DNA from: Daucus carota subsp. sativus | Taxonomy: Eukaryota; Streptophyta; Magnoliopsida; Apiales; Apiaceae | DNA: 64,000 nt | NCBI RefSeq assembly: GCF_001625215.2 | Contig: NC_030382.2 | Coordinates: 35,016,610-35,080,609, forward strand | Direction: 5' to 3' | Part shown: in pieces, positions 11,451-22,305 of the stretch | How the letters are laid out: the number at the start of each line of letters is the position of its first letter | Position numbering within the stretch: the first letter of the stretch is position 1 | The notes under the pieces: generated by a model | What the model was told of the DNA's origin: nothing | Databases searched by the model: none | Seen by the model: only the letters and a program-made list of their open reading frames with translations | Position numbers and translations under genes: made by a program

Positions 11451-12329
11451 TTGCACAGCAAGATGATCTCAGTCAGTTTGAAAGCAGATTATGCGGATTC
11501 TGATACCCGGACCTAATGACAATTCATTACATTGTACTTATCGGGTATTTAGATTCCAACTGGATGTTTTTGGCTCTGTTACGAGGGACAAGCCAATTTG
11601 GTTGCTAAGAGTTACTACAAAAGAGAAGGTTATGAAGATGATGGAAATAGAATCTTCAAGTTCGGGACTCTACATCTTAGGGGACTCAACAACCTTCATG
11701 ATTGAACTAAAGCACCATTGACAAGACTCGGGTTCAGGATATTACAGTGATCTAGAGGATGAAGATTCATACAACATTTGAAGGACTTTGCAGTTGCAGA
11801 TCCAATAGAATTTGTATTCTCTTTCTTCACCAGCTCTCTATGAGTTGCTATCCAACACCTGATGATCGTCACGGACATGGTATGACTTCTGACTAGCATA
11901 TTATTTTAAAATATCTATTTGCTAGAGTCATATTTGGTATTCAAATCATTACCTCTCATGATACAAGGCACACACAATACAACTATCTGTGCTGTGATAC
12001 CATGATTATATTATATGTGGACTAACGTCACTTGTGCAAGATAATTGCTAAGTGAATGCAGATTAGTGGTATGATGAGTTTGTTGGAAAGTTGCAATTCT
12101 TTATGGTCTACTAGTTAGCCTAAAGAATGATGGCAATAAAAGGAAGTCAAGGATCTTTTGAATATGCGCAATTTGGAAGATTCTAGATCTGCCAAGACTT
12201 ATGCCAACAACCACTGGACTTGATCAGTACAAGAGAGGTACATCAACTGAAATGTCAAGTCTAAGAGGTATTCAACTTATCACTTTACTTAACTGCAAAA
12301 TGATCACATGTTATATTTTCTATAAGGTA

Positions 12330-13600
12330 TTACTTCTTTCATGAGCATGTCTATCGTATTTCTTGAATGAATTCATGAGTATTAAATTGTCTATACATAG
12401 GACTTGTGAATTTATTTAAAATCTATTACCTCGTGCTTTGTGCATTATATATGATTGCCATGATAATATGTTATATGCTTATATGGTAATTATATGTTTT
12501 AGCATGAATGTTTGTTATTTCAAATTATTTAAATTGTGTTGCATGACAATTAAGTGACTTATTTGTTCATGATTTAAAAATTAGGGATGACATGAAGCAT
12601 GACTTAATTATGTTATTTTTTTCTTGATCTATACCTCTTCAACAATTGGTATCTAGTAGAGAAATTTATCATAATCTAGTTGTGATATATCTGTATATGT
12701 GAACATACTTAGGATGATTCTCTAGGTTGAATTCACTTATATTGATATATAATCGGTTGCATGACTTATTTGTTTCTAGACTTATGACTTGTATCAGTAA
12801 TTGGTATCTAGTTTGAATCTAGTTAGAATTTAGTCATGATATACTAGTATTTGTGGAGTTACTTAGATTCTCTCTAGGCTGAATCCATTTATATTAGTGT
12901 ATATACTTGAAGCATAACTATTTGTGTTGGATATTTGATGATTTATTAATTGATATTTTATTTCATGTCTAACTGCATATAGTTGTGATACTTTTAGTGT
13001 TAGTGATATTTTGCATGCTTATATATAGATCACTAATATTAATTGTTAATATTTTTCTGCGAGGAGTTGTGTGAGTTCACTTGTGTTTAATGATTATCTA
13101 TATAAGACTTGTAAACTTTTCTTCAACTTTCCCTCGGGCTTACGAATATCTTTGTATGATTATCATGATTTTTGTTGTTATATGCTGATATGATAATTAT
13201 ATGATATTCCGTAAGTAATTATTATTTTATCTTAGTTAAATTGTGATCCATGACAATTATATGCTTATTTGTTTCATGATTAACTTTGATAGAATAATCG
13301 AAGCATGATTAATTCATTTTTGAAATATTTAATTGGTATCTATTTTTGATGCTTTATTGATTTTTTACTTGTGAATTAATTGTGATGTATTGGCACTGGT
13401 GAAATATTATTGCATATTTCTTAAAAACCACTAGTGCTAATATCTTTTAGGTGTTTAATATTCTGAGTACAAGGGAGACAACAAAATCTTTATTCTGTCT
13501 CATATTTATGTTCTGGAGTGGTGAGTTTCTTCAAAGAAATTTTCTTATCAATTGATTTCAACAATTGGTATCCACTACTCTATTTCATATATATTTCTTA
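12330..13600. repeat. diverged internal duplications with PBS-like strings
   Basis: Blocks of about 150-180 bp recur in diverged form, for example around 12600-12720 and 12760-12890, and 12440-12570 and 13150-13280. AATTGGTATC, the string across the primer-binding site, appears again at about 12644, 12799, 13331 and 13562. No coding signal. This looks like old duplication inside the element. Confidence 0.55.
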
Positions 13601-14699
13601 GAATATTTTGCATCTATACATGTAGCGTCATAGGACGAGACATTAATTATCTTGTATTTGTGTACTTGGTGATCTTTGTCACTTGTAGCGTCTGTTTTGA
13701 CGATGTGCTAGTATGAGGCCTTTTCACTAATTAGTGTGGCGAGTGCTTTATACACTGTAGCACATAAATTTTCTTGTTTCCTTTTTAAAATTGTAGTGAG
13801 AAACAAGAGTCTGTGTCTTTTTCAAAGACAAGTTCATTTAAACCTTTTATGCATAATTTCAGACTCTTGTACTCAAACCAGTTTTTAATGGAAAACTTTG
13901 ATTCTTTCATCGGTTGTGATTGTCATTCTTTATGAAAATCATTTTTACAATCACAACTGATTCATTTTTCCTCAAAAAAAAAATTAAATGCAATTGCTCT
14001 CATTCAAAATCATAGATTTTCTAAAAGTGCATTTATATCTCTTTCTGTTCTTCGGAACTTAATCAGCCTCTTGGCTTTCCTAGATAGTCATAAGGTTGAA
14101 AACCAACAATCTTTATCCCAGACTATAAAACCAAATTCAGAACACATCCCAACTTTCCCCCTGGAGTAATAAGGAACTTATTAGACTAGAGGTCAATGAG
14201 GGAGAAACTGTACTTGTTGCAGCAAATAAGGATGTGAGGGATAGTGTACCCACAGCTCTACCTCTCAAGAAGAAAAGGTGTTTTCAAACTTGAGGTAACT
14301 GTTGCTCATCTGTATTCTCTCAAAAGAATATAGAGCTGAAAAGGCAATAAAACAGTCTCTGGAATCATTCTCTCAACAGGATGAGTCCATTGAAATTCGC
14401 TCGTCAGCCAGAGCATCTTGTATTGAGTCAAGCACATCATCAGTAATCACTCTGATGAAGAGCCTAAACAAAAATCTTATGGACACAATACAAGAGAGTG
14501 CACAGTAAGGTTAAAGGTTTTGTTCCAGAAGCAACTTCTTCATTTACCATTTTACGGTAGATAAGATGGTTGATGCCTTTACAGGTGTAAGGAGGAAACG
14601 AGGATCTCAATTGCCAAATCTTCAGGATTCTCGTCTCCCTCCCCAGATAAGAACAGATCTGGATCCAATCGGAATGGATTTCCTATTTATAGGAGATCG

Positions 14700-15345
14700 G
14701 CAACTCTCTGACTATGAGTCAATTTATTGATGAGTCAGTTGAGGATCGGGGATTTACGAAACCCCATTGCACCGCCAGTGACCTCTCTTGAAGGGGCTAT
14801 GGTGATTTTCTCATGCAGGTACAGAAGATCATACTTTGAGTGCTGAGAGAAACACTGTGAGCTAAACACTGAGAGTTAAACACTTGGTGAGATTCTGAGA
14901 AGAACCAGTGAGATATCTGAATGAGAAATATGTGAGCATGAGTGAGTGCAAACACATAGGAAATTGAGAAGAGTGAAACACTTGTGAGGTACATATTATA
15001 ATATTTAGTATCAAAAACTCACATGTTGTTGAAAGAATTGACGGAAGCAACTACGGTTCATTCCATTTCACGGTGTGAACTTGTGGTTGATGATTCTCTT
15101 GAATCAAGTGTCTTCACAGACATTGAGGAGGACTTAGGCCTTTGCCATAATTAAGCCTTTGTCTAACCTCCCAGAGCAAACAACTCTGGATCCTTAATTG
15201 GATAAGCCACTTAGTGGTTGGCAACTTGTGGACCATGATTCGGATTTATCTGATGAGTCTGCAGGGACTGGGAATTACGAACTCCCATTGCACCACCGGT
15301 GACCCCCTTTAAGGGTGGCTAAGGTGATTTTCTTGCAGGTACTTA
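14700..15345. repeat. two diverged copies of a roughly 110-bp unit
   Basis: The segment at about 14708-14822 (ending ATTTTCTCATGCAGGTAC) matches about 15235-15342 (ending ATTTTCTTGCAGGTAC). Both contain a CCCATTGCACC motif and similar spacing. Each ends in a plausible splice acceptor/donor-like TGCAGGTA. Function unknown. Confidence 0.65.
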
Positions 15346-15734
15346 GCATTTTGGAAGCTCAGTATTTGTGTGGAGGGATACACTTACAGAACTCGTGAGT
15401 GACACCCTTACCCAAAAACCGAGAGAAAATTGAGTGTTGAGTGATACACCTGCAGAACATTTTAGTGAGACACCTACTAATTACCAAATTTATACCTAAA
15501 GACAAAGTGGATGTTGTTACTGGAATGTCAATTTTATTCCTTACTTTTCCGTTTGGAACCTATTCTTTCAGCATAGGGACCAACCCAATCAAAGTAAACC
15601 CTTCTTCTGAACTCTTTCTTCGACCCCAGCTTTAGCGTTGTTTAGTTCTCTACGGGGATATTATCTTTTGGTACAGGATGTATTGGACACGTTCCTTGAC
15701 CTATTTGATACCACATATCCTTGGAGGATTCCAC

Positions 15735-15945
15735 AACTAAGGGGGAGAATATATTTAGGGGGAGAATTTATGAAAGGGGGAAGAAAAAGTAAGTTAGCTT
15801 TCTTCTGTTGTCTACAACTAAGGGGGATTAAACTACTCTTTAGCTGTGTACTACTGAGGGGGAGATTCTTCTTTCAACTAAGGAGAAGGATTGATCTTTC
15901 ATCCAAGGGGAGACAACTACTTATCACTAAGGGGAACCTGATCAA
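15735..15945 (+). repeat. array of polypurine-tract-like motifs
   Basis: AAGGGGGAGA-like strings recur at about 15738, 15756, 15774, 15820, 15856, 15882, 15904 and 15932, mostly as CTAAGGGG. They resemble the real polypurine tract next to the 3' LTR. Similar runs are known upstream of the 3' LTR in SIRE-like Copia elements. Confidence 0.7.
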
Positions 15946-16287
15946 GGTAACGGGAGGAGAAGTATAAGGTGATACATTTATTCTTCAGTAAGTGGTAGAC
16001 ATGAACTCATTCATTACCACTGAAGAATTCAATGAAGCTGCTGATTGTTCTTTGCATAATGGAATGTTTTGAATTCTCTTCAAGACAGACTATGAGGATT
16101 ATCTGGCAGGAAAGCAAGAACCAGAGAAATAAAGGTGATATGCACATTTGTTATTTCTATTCATGAAATCTGGAAATGTATTATATGATCCAGAAACTTT
16201 GTAGCATTATTTACTAGTCCAGGACTTTACTTTTTCTAGTGTTAGTTGAGTTATCCTCCAGAGGATTTGCTTGTTATGATTAACAAA

Positions 16288-16302
16288 CAAATAGGGGGAG
16301 AT
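16288..16302 (+). other. polypurine tract
   Basis: CAAATAGGGGGAGAT lies directly against the 3' LTR start at 16303, where plus-strand DNA synthesis would be primed. Confidence 0.9.
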
Positions 16303-18686
16303 TGTAAGTCTAAATGTAAAGACAACCCTATCTGTTACATAGGGATGATAACTCAACAATAGAACAAGACAAGTAAATAACACTACGCCTGCACCGGAAT
16401 CGGAAGATACGAAGACAAAGGTTGAAGAAGCCATCTACAGTCTTGAAGGGATAAGTTCACTGGAAGAAGTTCATTAATATGTTCATGCCTCAGTGAAGAA
16501 TAAAGATTGAAGTGATCAAGATTGTGGAAGCAATGAAGATGTTGTCCAAGTACTCGAAAGATTTCAGTGCAACCCCTGAAGCAAGATATTTCTATATATC
16601 TTGGTTGGTTATTTATAATCAACAAACTGAAGCATAAACTAACCCGGAACCGACTGATCAATGTTTGCTGACAAAGACGGTACAATGTTTAACTTCAGTG
16701 TTAGTCGCTTGTGAACCAGACCAGTGCACTAAGCGTCAGCACGTACGGAGTTTGCAAAGTATTTATCAATCGAAGAATTGATCAAGTCATAACAAGTCAT
16801 TTGTTCCAAACTCAAGCCAAGCCAAATGCCTAGCCTCTGCAAGCTGTATCAAGTCTACTGCTCAAATGTCATATGTCAAGCTTCCACAGAAAGCCATATC
16901 AGGAAGTGACCTATCTTTTATATGTGTGCACTTATATATTTGTATATGTACAAATATATTTATATATATGTATATATGTATATTTAATTAAATATAATAT
17001 ATATAATATATATGTATATATGTTTTTAAACATATGTATATGTATATTTATATGTATGTATATTTAAATAAATATATATGTATATAGTATATGTATTTAT
17101 ATTTTACATAAGCAATTATATAATTAAGTGTATATATATATTATATTATGTGCATAAATATATGTATATTTAGAGAGAGTTATATATATCTTTATATATA
17201 TATTTATATTTATATTTACACATAGTTATATGTATATTATATATATTTAAATATATGAGAATATATTTAAATATATGTGTATATATATGTTACTATTTGT
17301 TTATATAAATATTATATATATGTATATATTTATATATACTTTTCTTTATATATATTTATGTTTATATTTATATTTATAAATAACTATATATATCTCTATA
17401 TATATTTATATATATATTTACATTTGTATTTACATATAATTATATATTGTATATATTTAAATATATGAGAATATATTTAAATATATATACATATATTATT
17501 ATATGTTTATATAAATAAAATATATATGTGTGTATATATTTATATATACTTTTATTTATTAATATAATAACAACATAATATATTATATTATATATTTTAT
17601 GCATGCATGTGATGATGTCAGGTGTCTAGGGCACTCTAGGGTTTGCATGGCTTTGTATATATATGTGTATCGACTGTGATCAAAATCGGCTAAGTCAGAT
17701 GTACAACAACTCCAGTAAGAAGCTTTGGAAGCGCAAGGTTTGACCTAGAAGAGGTCCAAGGAGTGATAACAGTGGAGCTCTCCACTGTAGGAGCGCAACT
17801 TTGGTTTTAACTTAGAAAAACTCTAAGTCATTACTTCTTCACTGTGAAAGAGATGAGGCGCAAGTTTTGACTAAAGTCAAAACCTGCGCTTCACATCTTC
17901 ACAATACAAGTCTGCTACTTAGAAATACTCTAAGTATTCACAGTCACTAGAGATAAGCTTGTTAGCGCAACCTTTGACCCAAAGTCAAAGGTGGCGCCAC
18001 ATACATGGAAAGCTCTTAAGCGCAAGTCTTGACTGAAATTGGCGCAAGGTTTGACTAGGGATTTCACTCAGAATTTTGTCTAAGGCAACACTGTAAAGCT
18101 CTCAACCCTGGCGCCAACTTTGACCACACCCTGGCGCAAGCTTTGACTTCAACTGCAGTGACCCTAGCGCAACTTTGGCATTCTGGAGTTAGATTTATTT
18201 TGTTAAATCGAATCCGTCCAGGACGAACTCAAGTCGTCCAGGACGAACTCGTTAACCATGGTTAGTTTATGAAAAGCCTATAAATATGTGAATTGTGTTC
18301 TCACAATTTACACAACATCCTTCGGGATGGATGGCCAAGTCCTATGCACAAACTCTCTTAAATATACACACACCCTAGCCTAGTTTTGTACCATAAATAT
18401 TTGTAGTGGATAGGGCTTGTAATATTTAGAGGAGTGGTCATTGTAGCCAACCTTCGGGTTTGGATTTATAGCACCCTTCGAGGTATTTATCAATATACAG
18501 ATATACCTTGGAAAATATTGTGTGTTGGTTTAATATTTTCATATCCTCAGAAACCGACCCAATAAATATCCGGAACACGAAACCCATTACAGGACTGCAA
18601 TTTATTTATCCGCAAGATTCGAAAGAATTTTAAATTGTAGTGAGTATCGTATTCAACCCCCCTTCTACGATACTTTGGACCTAACA
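16303..18686 (+). repeat. 3' LTR of the Copia-type element
   Basis: Same 2,384 bp as the 5' LTR with no difference noticed. On the minus strand its outer edge supplies the stop codon (TAG at 18683-18681) that ends the truncated WAK frame. On the plus strand its promoter would drive transcription outward across the WAK exons in antisense. Confidence 0.96.
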
Positions 18687-20812
18687 TTCTTTCATGCCCT
18701 CTTTTAAGATTTGTGAATCAAGAATATCGAAAATGCGACCCTGTTCCATTGCCAATACAAAATGTGCTACTAAACTCCGTTCTTGATCGTCAAGTCTAGG
18801 TCTCAAGATTGGTCTTTCTCCTGTCAAGAGCTCGACAAGAACTACCCCGAAGCTATAAACATCGCTTTTGTCAGTGAACTGACTAGTTTGGAAGTATTCA
18901 GGGTCCAAGTAACCGAATGTGCCCTGTACTCTTGTTGTCAGGTGAGTCTGATCAATAGAAATGTTTCTTGAAGTTCCGAAATCAGCCACTTTGGCTCTGT
19001 GCTTTTCGTCCAAAAGTATGTTTGATGACTTGATATCGCGGTGATATATTGGAATCGATGCAGCAGAGTGGAGATACGAGAGAGCTCCTGCTACTTCTGT
19101 GGCAACACGTACGCGGACATCCCAAGTAAGCGGAAAATTCTCATTGCGGTCATGGATGTACTCGAAAAGTGTTCCATTAGGGATGAATTCATATACGAGT
19201 AACGGGACCTCGGTCTCCAAGCAGCATCCGTGGAGCTTTACAACATTCCTATGGTTGATTTGTGATAAAATGACAACCTCGTTAATGAAGTGTTCGAGTT
19301 TAGTTTCATCTTCTATCTTGGACTTTTTAACAGCTACTATTTTTCCGTCTGTCAACATTCCTTTGTAGACAGTACCTTGTCCTCCTTGCCCGAGGATACG
19401 ATCCACGTTAAAATGGTCCGTTGCCTTCTCCAGCTCCTTTGAAGTAAACAATTTGGTTTTCTCGACATTACCTTCATAGGAAGACATTTGCTGATGCAAT
19501 AGCAGACCTCCGTTTCTTTTAAAAAATTTCTCCTTAAGTTTACTCTTTTTCCTTCGTATAATTACCTTGTACAACCACCAAGTAGCAGCCAGTAGCAATA
19601 GCCCCCCTAGACCAGCACAACAGGCTGCGAGACCAATCACATAATGAACGATGTTAGAGTGCATAGATGCATTCGAATATAGCTATGAATTAAATTGATG
19701 TTAGAGGGTACCTATTAGTATGATGGCTGGAGCTGTCTTGATAAAGGCTTCCTTGATGCATTTGTTATATCCGACGCTTACCCAACCATCTCGGCATGAG
19801 CAGTAGTAGCTTCCTTGCATATTATTACAGATTTGCTCACAGTTGTTGCGCGAATGATCTGCACACTCATCGACATCTGACATTGAAAAATGTATCAGAC
19901 TTGCATGATATTTAAATTCTCCAGCCTAAGTATTAAATCAACGGTTTATGTGATTTTATGATTAAAAATATTACCTTGACATCCGTTTGGCAAATAAGGA
20001 TTCCCATCGTAGCCTTCAGAACAAGAACACAGGCCTTCATCTGTACACAAAGTATTTTCTTTTTCAACGCACTGTTCTATCTTATCCCCATTGTCGTCGA
20101 CAAATACAGCTTTCTGATATGTACAGGACCGATTCGGTAGTCTCCAATCCAGCACAGCAGGAACTTGTTCCCTGGATCGCACACTGAATATATTTGTCAA
20201 GTTCTTGAACCAATTTTGATCTGCAACAAACGCTTGCCTGCATATGTTCTGATATTTGATCGCATCAACGCTCCTCACGGACGCATTAATTGCATTTAAA
20301 AGCGGAGGAATTCTTGTTTGGCAGCAGAACCCGAAACAAGTCTTGTCTGAATTTATAGCAGTAGTGCTATTACAAAATGTTATGCACCCCCCAACATTGA
20401 ACCCTTGTTGTGTCAGCACGCCAAGGGTTTCACATCCCAGTGCAGTAAATCGATTCTCCGTGTCTGAGAATGTAAAGCTACCGGATGCCATAACTTGCTG
20501 AACATTGCTTCCATTACCACAATTTGATAAAACAGGATTGTTGACCTGAATCGTGCCTCCTGGTGATATTTGTAGCACCTCCAGATTGTTATCTTCAAGG
20601 AAGGCTTTTGGCGGATTGAATGAGCTGTTGCAACGAATCTCGAATTTCGTATCAGCTGAACAATTGGCTCCAATTCCGAAAGGGTAACTTACTATAAGGC
20701 TTCCACATCTTTGCTGACATCCAGGCTTGGCTAAAGATCTTTCTTGTCCAGATGCTTCAAATGCAAACACTAATAATGCTAGCATCATGCATAGCAGCAA
20801 ATGTTGAGCCAT
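18681..20812 (-). CDS. wall-associated receptor kinase, truncated by retrotransposon insertion
   Basis: WAKs span the plasma membrane, bind pectin outside and signal through a Ser/Thr kinase inside. Three exons fit: 20812-19975, 19876-19712, and 19624 into the LTR at 18681; introns are 98 and 87 bp with phase 1. Order: signal peptide (about 1-23), GUB_WAK domain with YPFGIG, first EGF-like Cys cluster, calcium-binding EGF ([19 protein letters not shown]), membrane span ([17 protein letters not shown]), then kinase with [30 protein letters not shown] and GYLDPEY. After KEGMKE the frame enters the LTR and stops (KEC), giving 648 aa without subdomain XI. The missing end is at 4951-4770. The ATG at 20812 precedes a clean signal peptide. 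The gene is head-to-head with the LRR kinase at 22306. The truncated product may be inactive or dominant-negative (inference). Confidence 0.93.
18687..18691. repeat. target site duplication TTCTT (right copy)
   Basis: Partner of 4947-4951. It belongs to the WAK coding sequence (AAGAA on the minus strand, part of the KE codons). Confidence 0.95.
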
Positions 20813-20849
20813 GTTTCCTCTGCTAGTTATTGTGTATGATAATACTAAG

Positions 20850-22259
20850 TATAGATTTATTTACTTGTTTCATTTGTCACATGAGCTGAAGTTATGAACT
20901 ATAAAATGAGAGAATTGAGAAAAGTCATCCTCGTACTGCTTACTGCTTATTACCGTCAACAGTGTTAAAATATAATATGATCGTATAAACCCTCCTCTTA
21001 ACAGGTCAAGATTTTAGAAGAATTGATCACTTAATAAATAGATCATCAAAATTCTGATGCGGTTGTTGAAGGTCTCTCAGTCAACCCCAGGAAAATTCAA
21101 CTTCCACGAGTTCATATATGACTGATTAACATTCAATTAATCAAATCCTACAACTAGGCATTTTTAGTTTTTTACTATTCTTGGCCCGTCCTATTTGCTA
21201 AATAATTCTTTCAAAATGGGGTGGATGTTTACCCAGAACTTCTCCACAAAACTCTTCTTTATCTATGTGAACTTTTTGTGTCTCCTGTCTAGCAGCCACA
21301 AGGTCCACAATCAACTAAAACAGAGAAATCTACCATCATTGAACTTTAAAAATTATGAATCATGGTATATCTGATATTCTAATCAAAATTAGGGTGGTAA
21401 TATCAGACACGACCCGAACCCGAACTAGTCTGCTACCTGATTTACTGAGACAAAATCCGAAAATCACTCGACTGATCGAATGAACCGAAATTAGAATTTC
21501 ATTTCCAAAAACTTCAATTTTCAATTTTATTCAATTTCAAGTGATTTTAGCTTGACGCGAAATCGACCCGATTGCTGACACGAACTTGACTGTCCTATAA
21601 TTTTGGTGGGAGGTGGTTGTATAACGAACTTCCTTAAAAAAAATTCTAATATCCTAATAAAAAAAGTTATTCAAAAATCATGTTCACTTTTCATATAATA
21701 TGTTTGTGCTTAATGAATTCCTAGCATCTAATAATTGATTATGATCAAAGAAGTTAATTTCCACAGTGCTTGGTTGATTAATCTACCCGCGTGGCGTGAT
21801 AATCATGTTCATCAATAGCGTAGAGCCGTAGACTAATGCTTGTGGAACTGAATCAAAAGTGAGAGTTGCATTAACAACTTATTTAATAGCCTCTTGCTAA
21901 AACAGAATTTCATACATTAGCTTTGAATAGAAAAGGACTCTTGGAACTAATGCCCTTGTTGAACTTGGTGGATATCATGAGTGTTCAGCGGGCTCAACAG
22001 TTAATTGTTTAGCAACTTAACTTGACTTGAAATTTTTCAAAAATTTAAGTTGTTTAAGTAAAAGATATGTTTTTTATGAAGATATTCATTATTCTTCTCC
22101 CTCATACGCTTTTTTTCTTCCACAACCTTGGCCAACCTTACTTATGTACTTAAATGTTTCGAAAATGTGTTTTTGCTTTCTTTAGACTGAGTGTACTGCC
22201 TTACGAGAAGGGCAGGGAGAAGACTCGTCATAGACTTTGTTCTTGCAAGTTGTTGGTAG
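20850..22259. promoter_or_regulatory. shared intergenic region between the divergent WAK and LRR kinase genes
   Basis: About 1.4 kb between two divergently transcribed receptor kinases, so it holds both promoters. A stretch near 21390-21600 opens with AGGGTGGTAATATCAGACAC and contains CGACCCGAACCCG, a form common in plant hAT-type miniature elements, but I could not fix its ends. No other gene or RNA is visible. Confidence 0.5.
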
Positions 22260-22267
22260 TATAAAAG
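22260..22267 (+). promoter_or_regulatory. TATA box of the LRR kinase gene
   Basis: TATAAAAG lies 39 bp before the ATG at 22306, giving a start site near 22290 and a very short leader. The start codon context is AACATGG, favourable in plants. Confidence 0.6.
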
Positions 22268-22305
22268 AGACATATGTATGAGAAGAATTGATGAGTTAAC
22301 AAAAC

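Larger units (their letters stand above)
4952..18686 (+). mobile_element. 13.7-kb Copia-type LTR retrotransposon, coding region degenerate
   Basis: Complete by structure. There are two direct LTRs of 2,384 bp (TG...CA ends), TTCTT target duplications, a tRNA-iMet primer-binding site at 7338-7350, and a polypurine tract ending at 16302. The 8,967-bp interior runs on the plus strand. Copia order (pre-integrase WH..L.H, integrase, start of the reverse-transcriptase region) is traceable at 10516-11450, but with many stops and frameshifts. No gag can be read, and 7500-8150 is nearly pure AT-rich filler. Repeated CTAAGGGGGAGA motifs before the 3' LTR and the great length recall SIRE-type Copia elements or their large non-autonomous derivatives. 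It lies inside the last exon of the minus-strand WAK gene, in the opposite orientation. Looking-identical LTRs with dead coding sequence suggest mobilisation in trans. Confidence 0.95.

Noticed and set aside
19682..19711. A 29-bp second WAK intron ending at TTCATAG
   Set aside because: Too short for a plant intron and gives a stop. The acceptor CTCGCAG at 19625 makes an 87-bp intron in the right phase.
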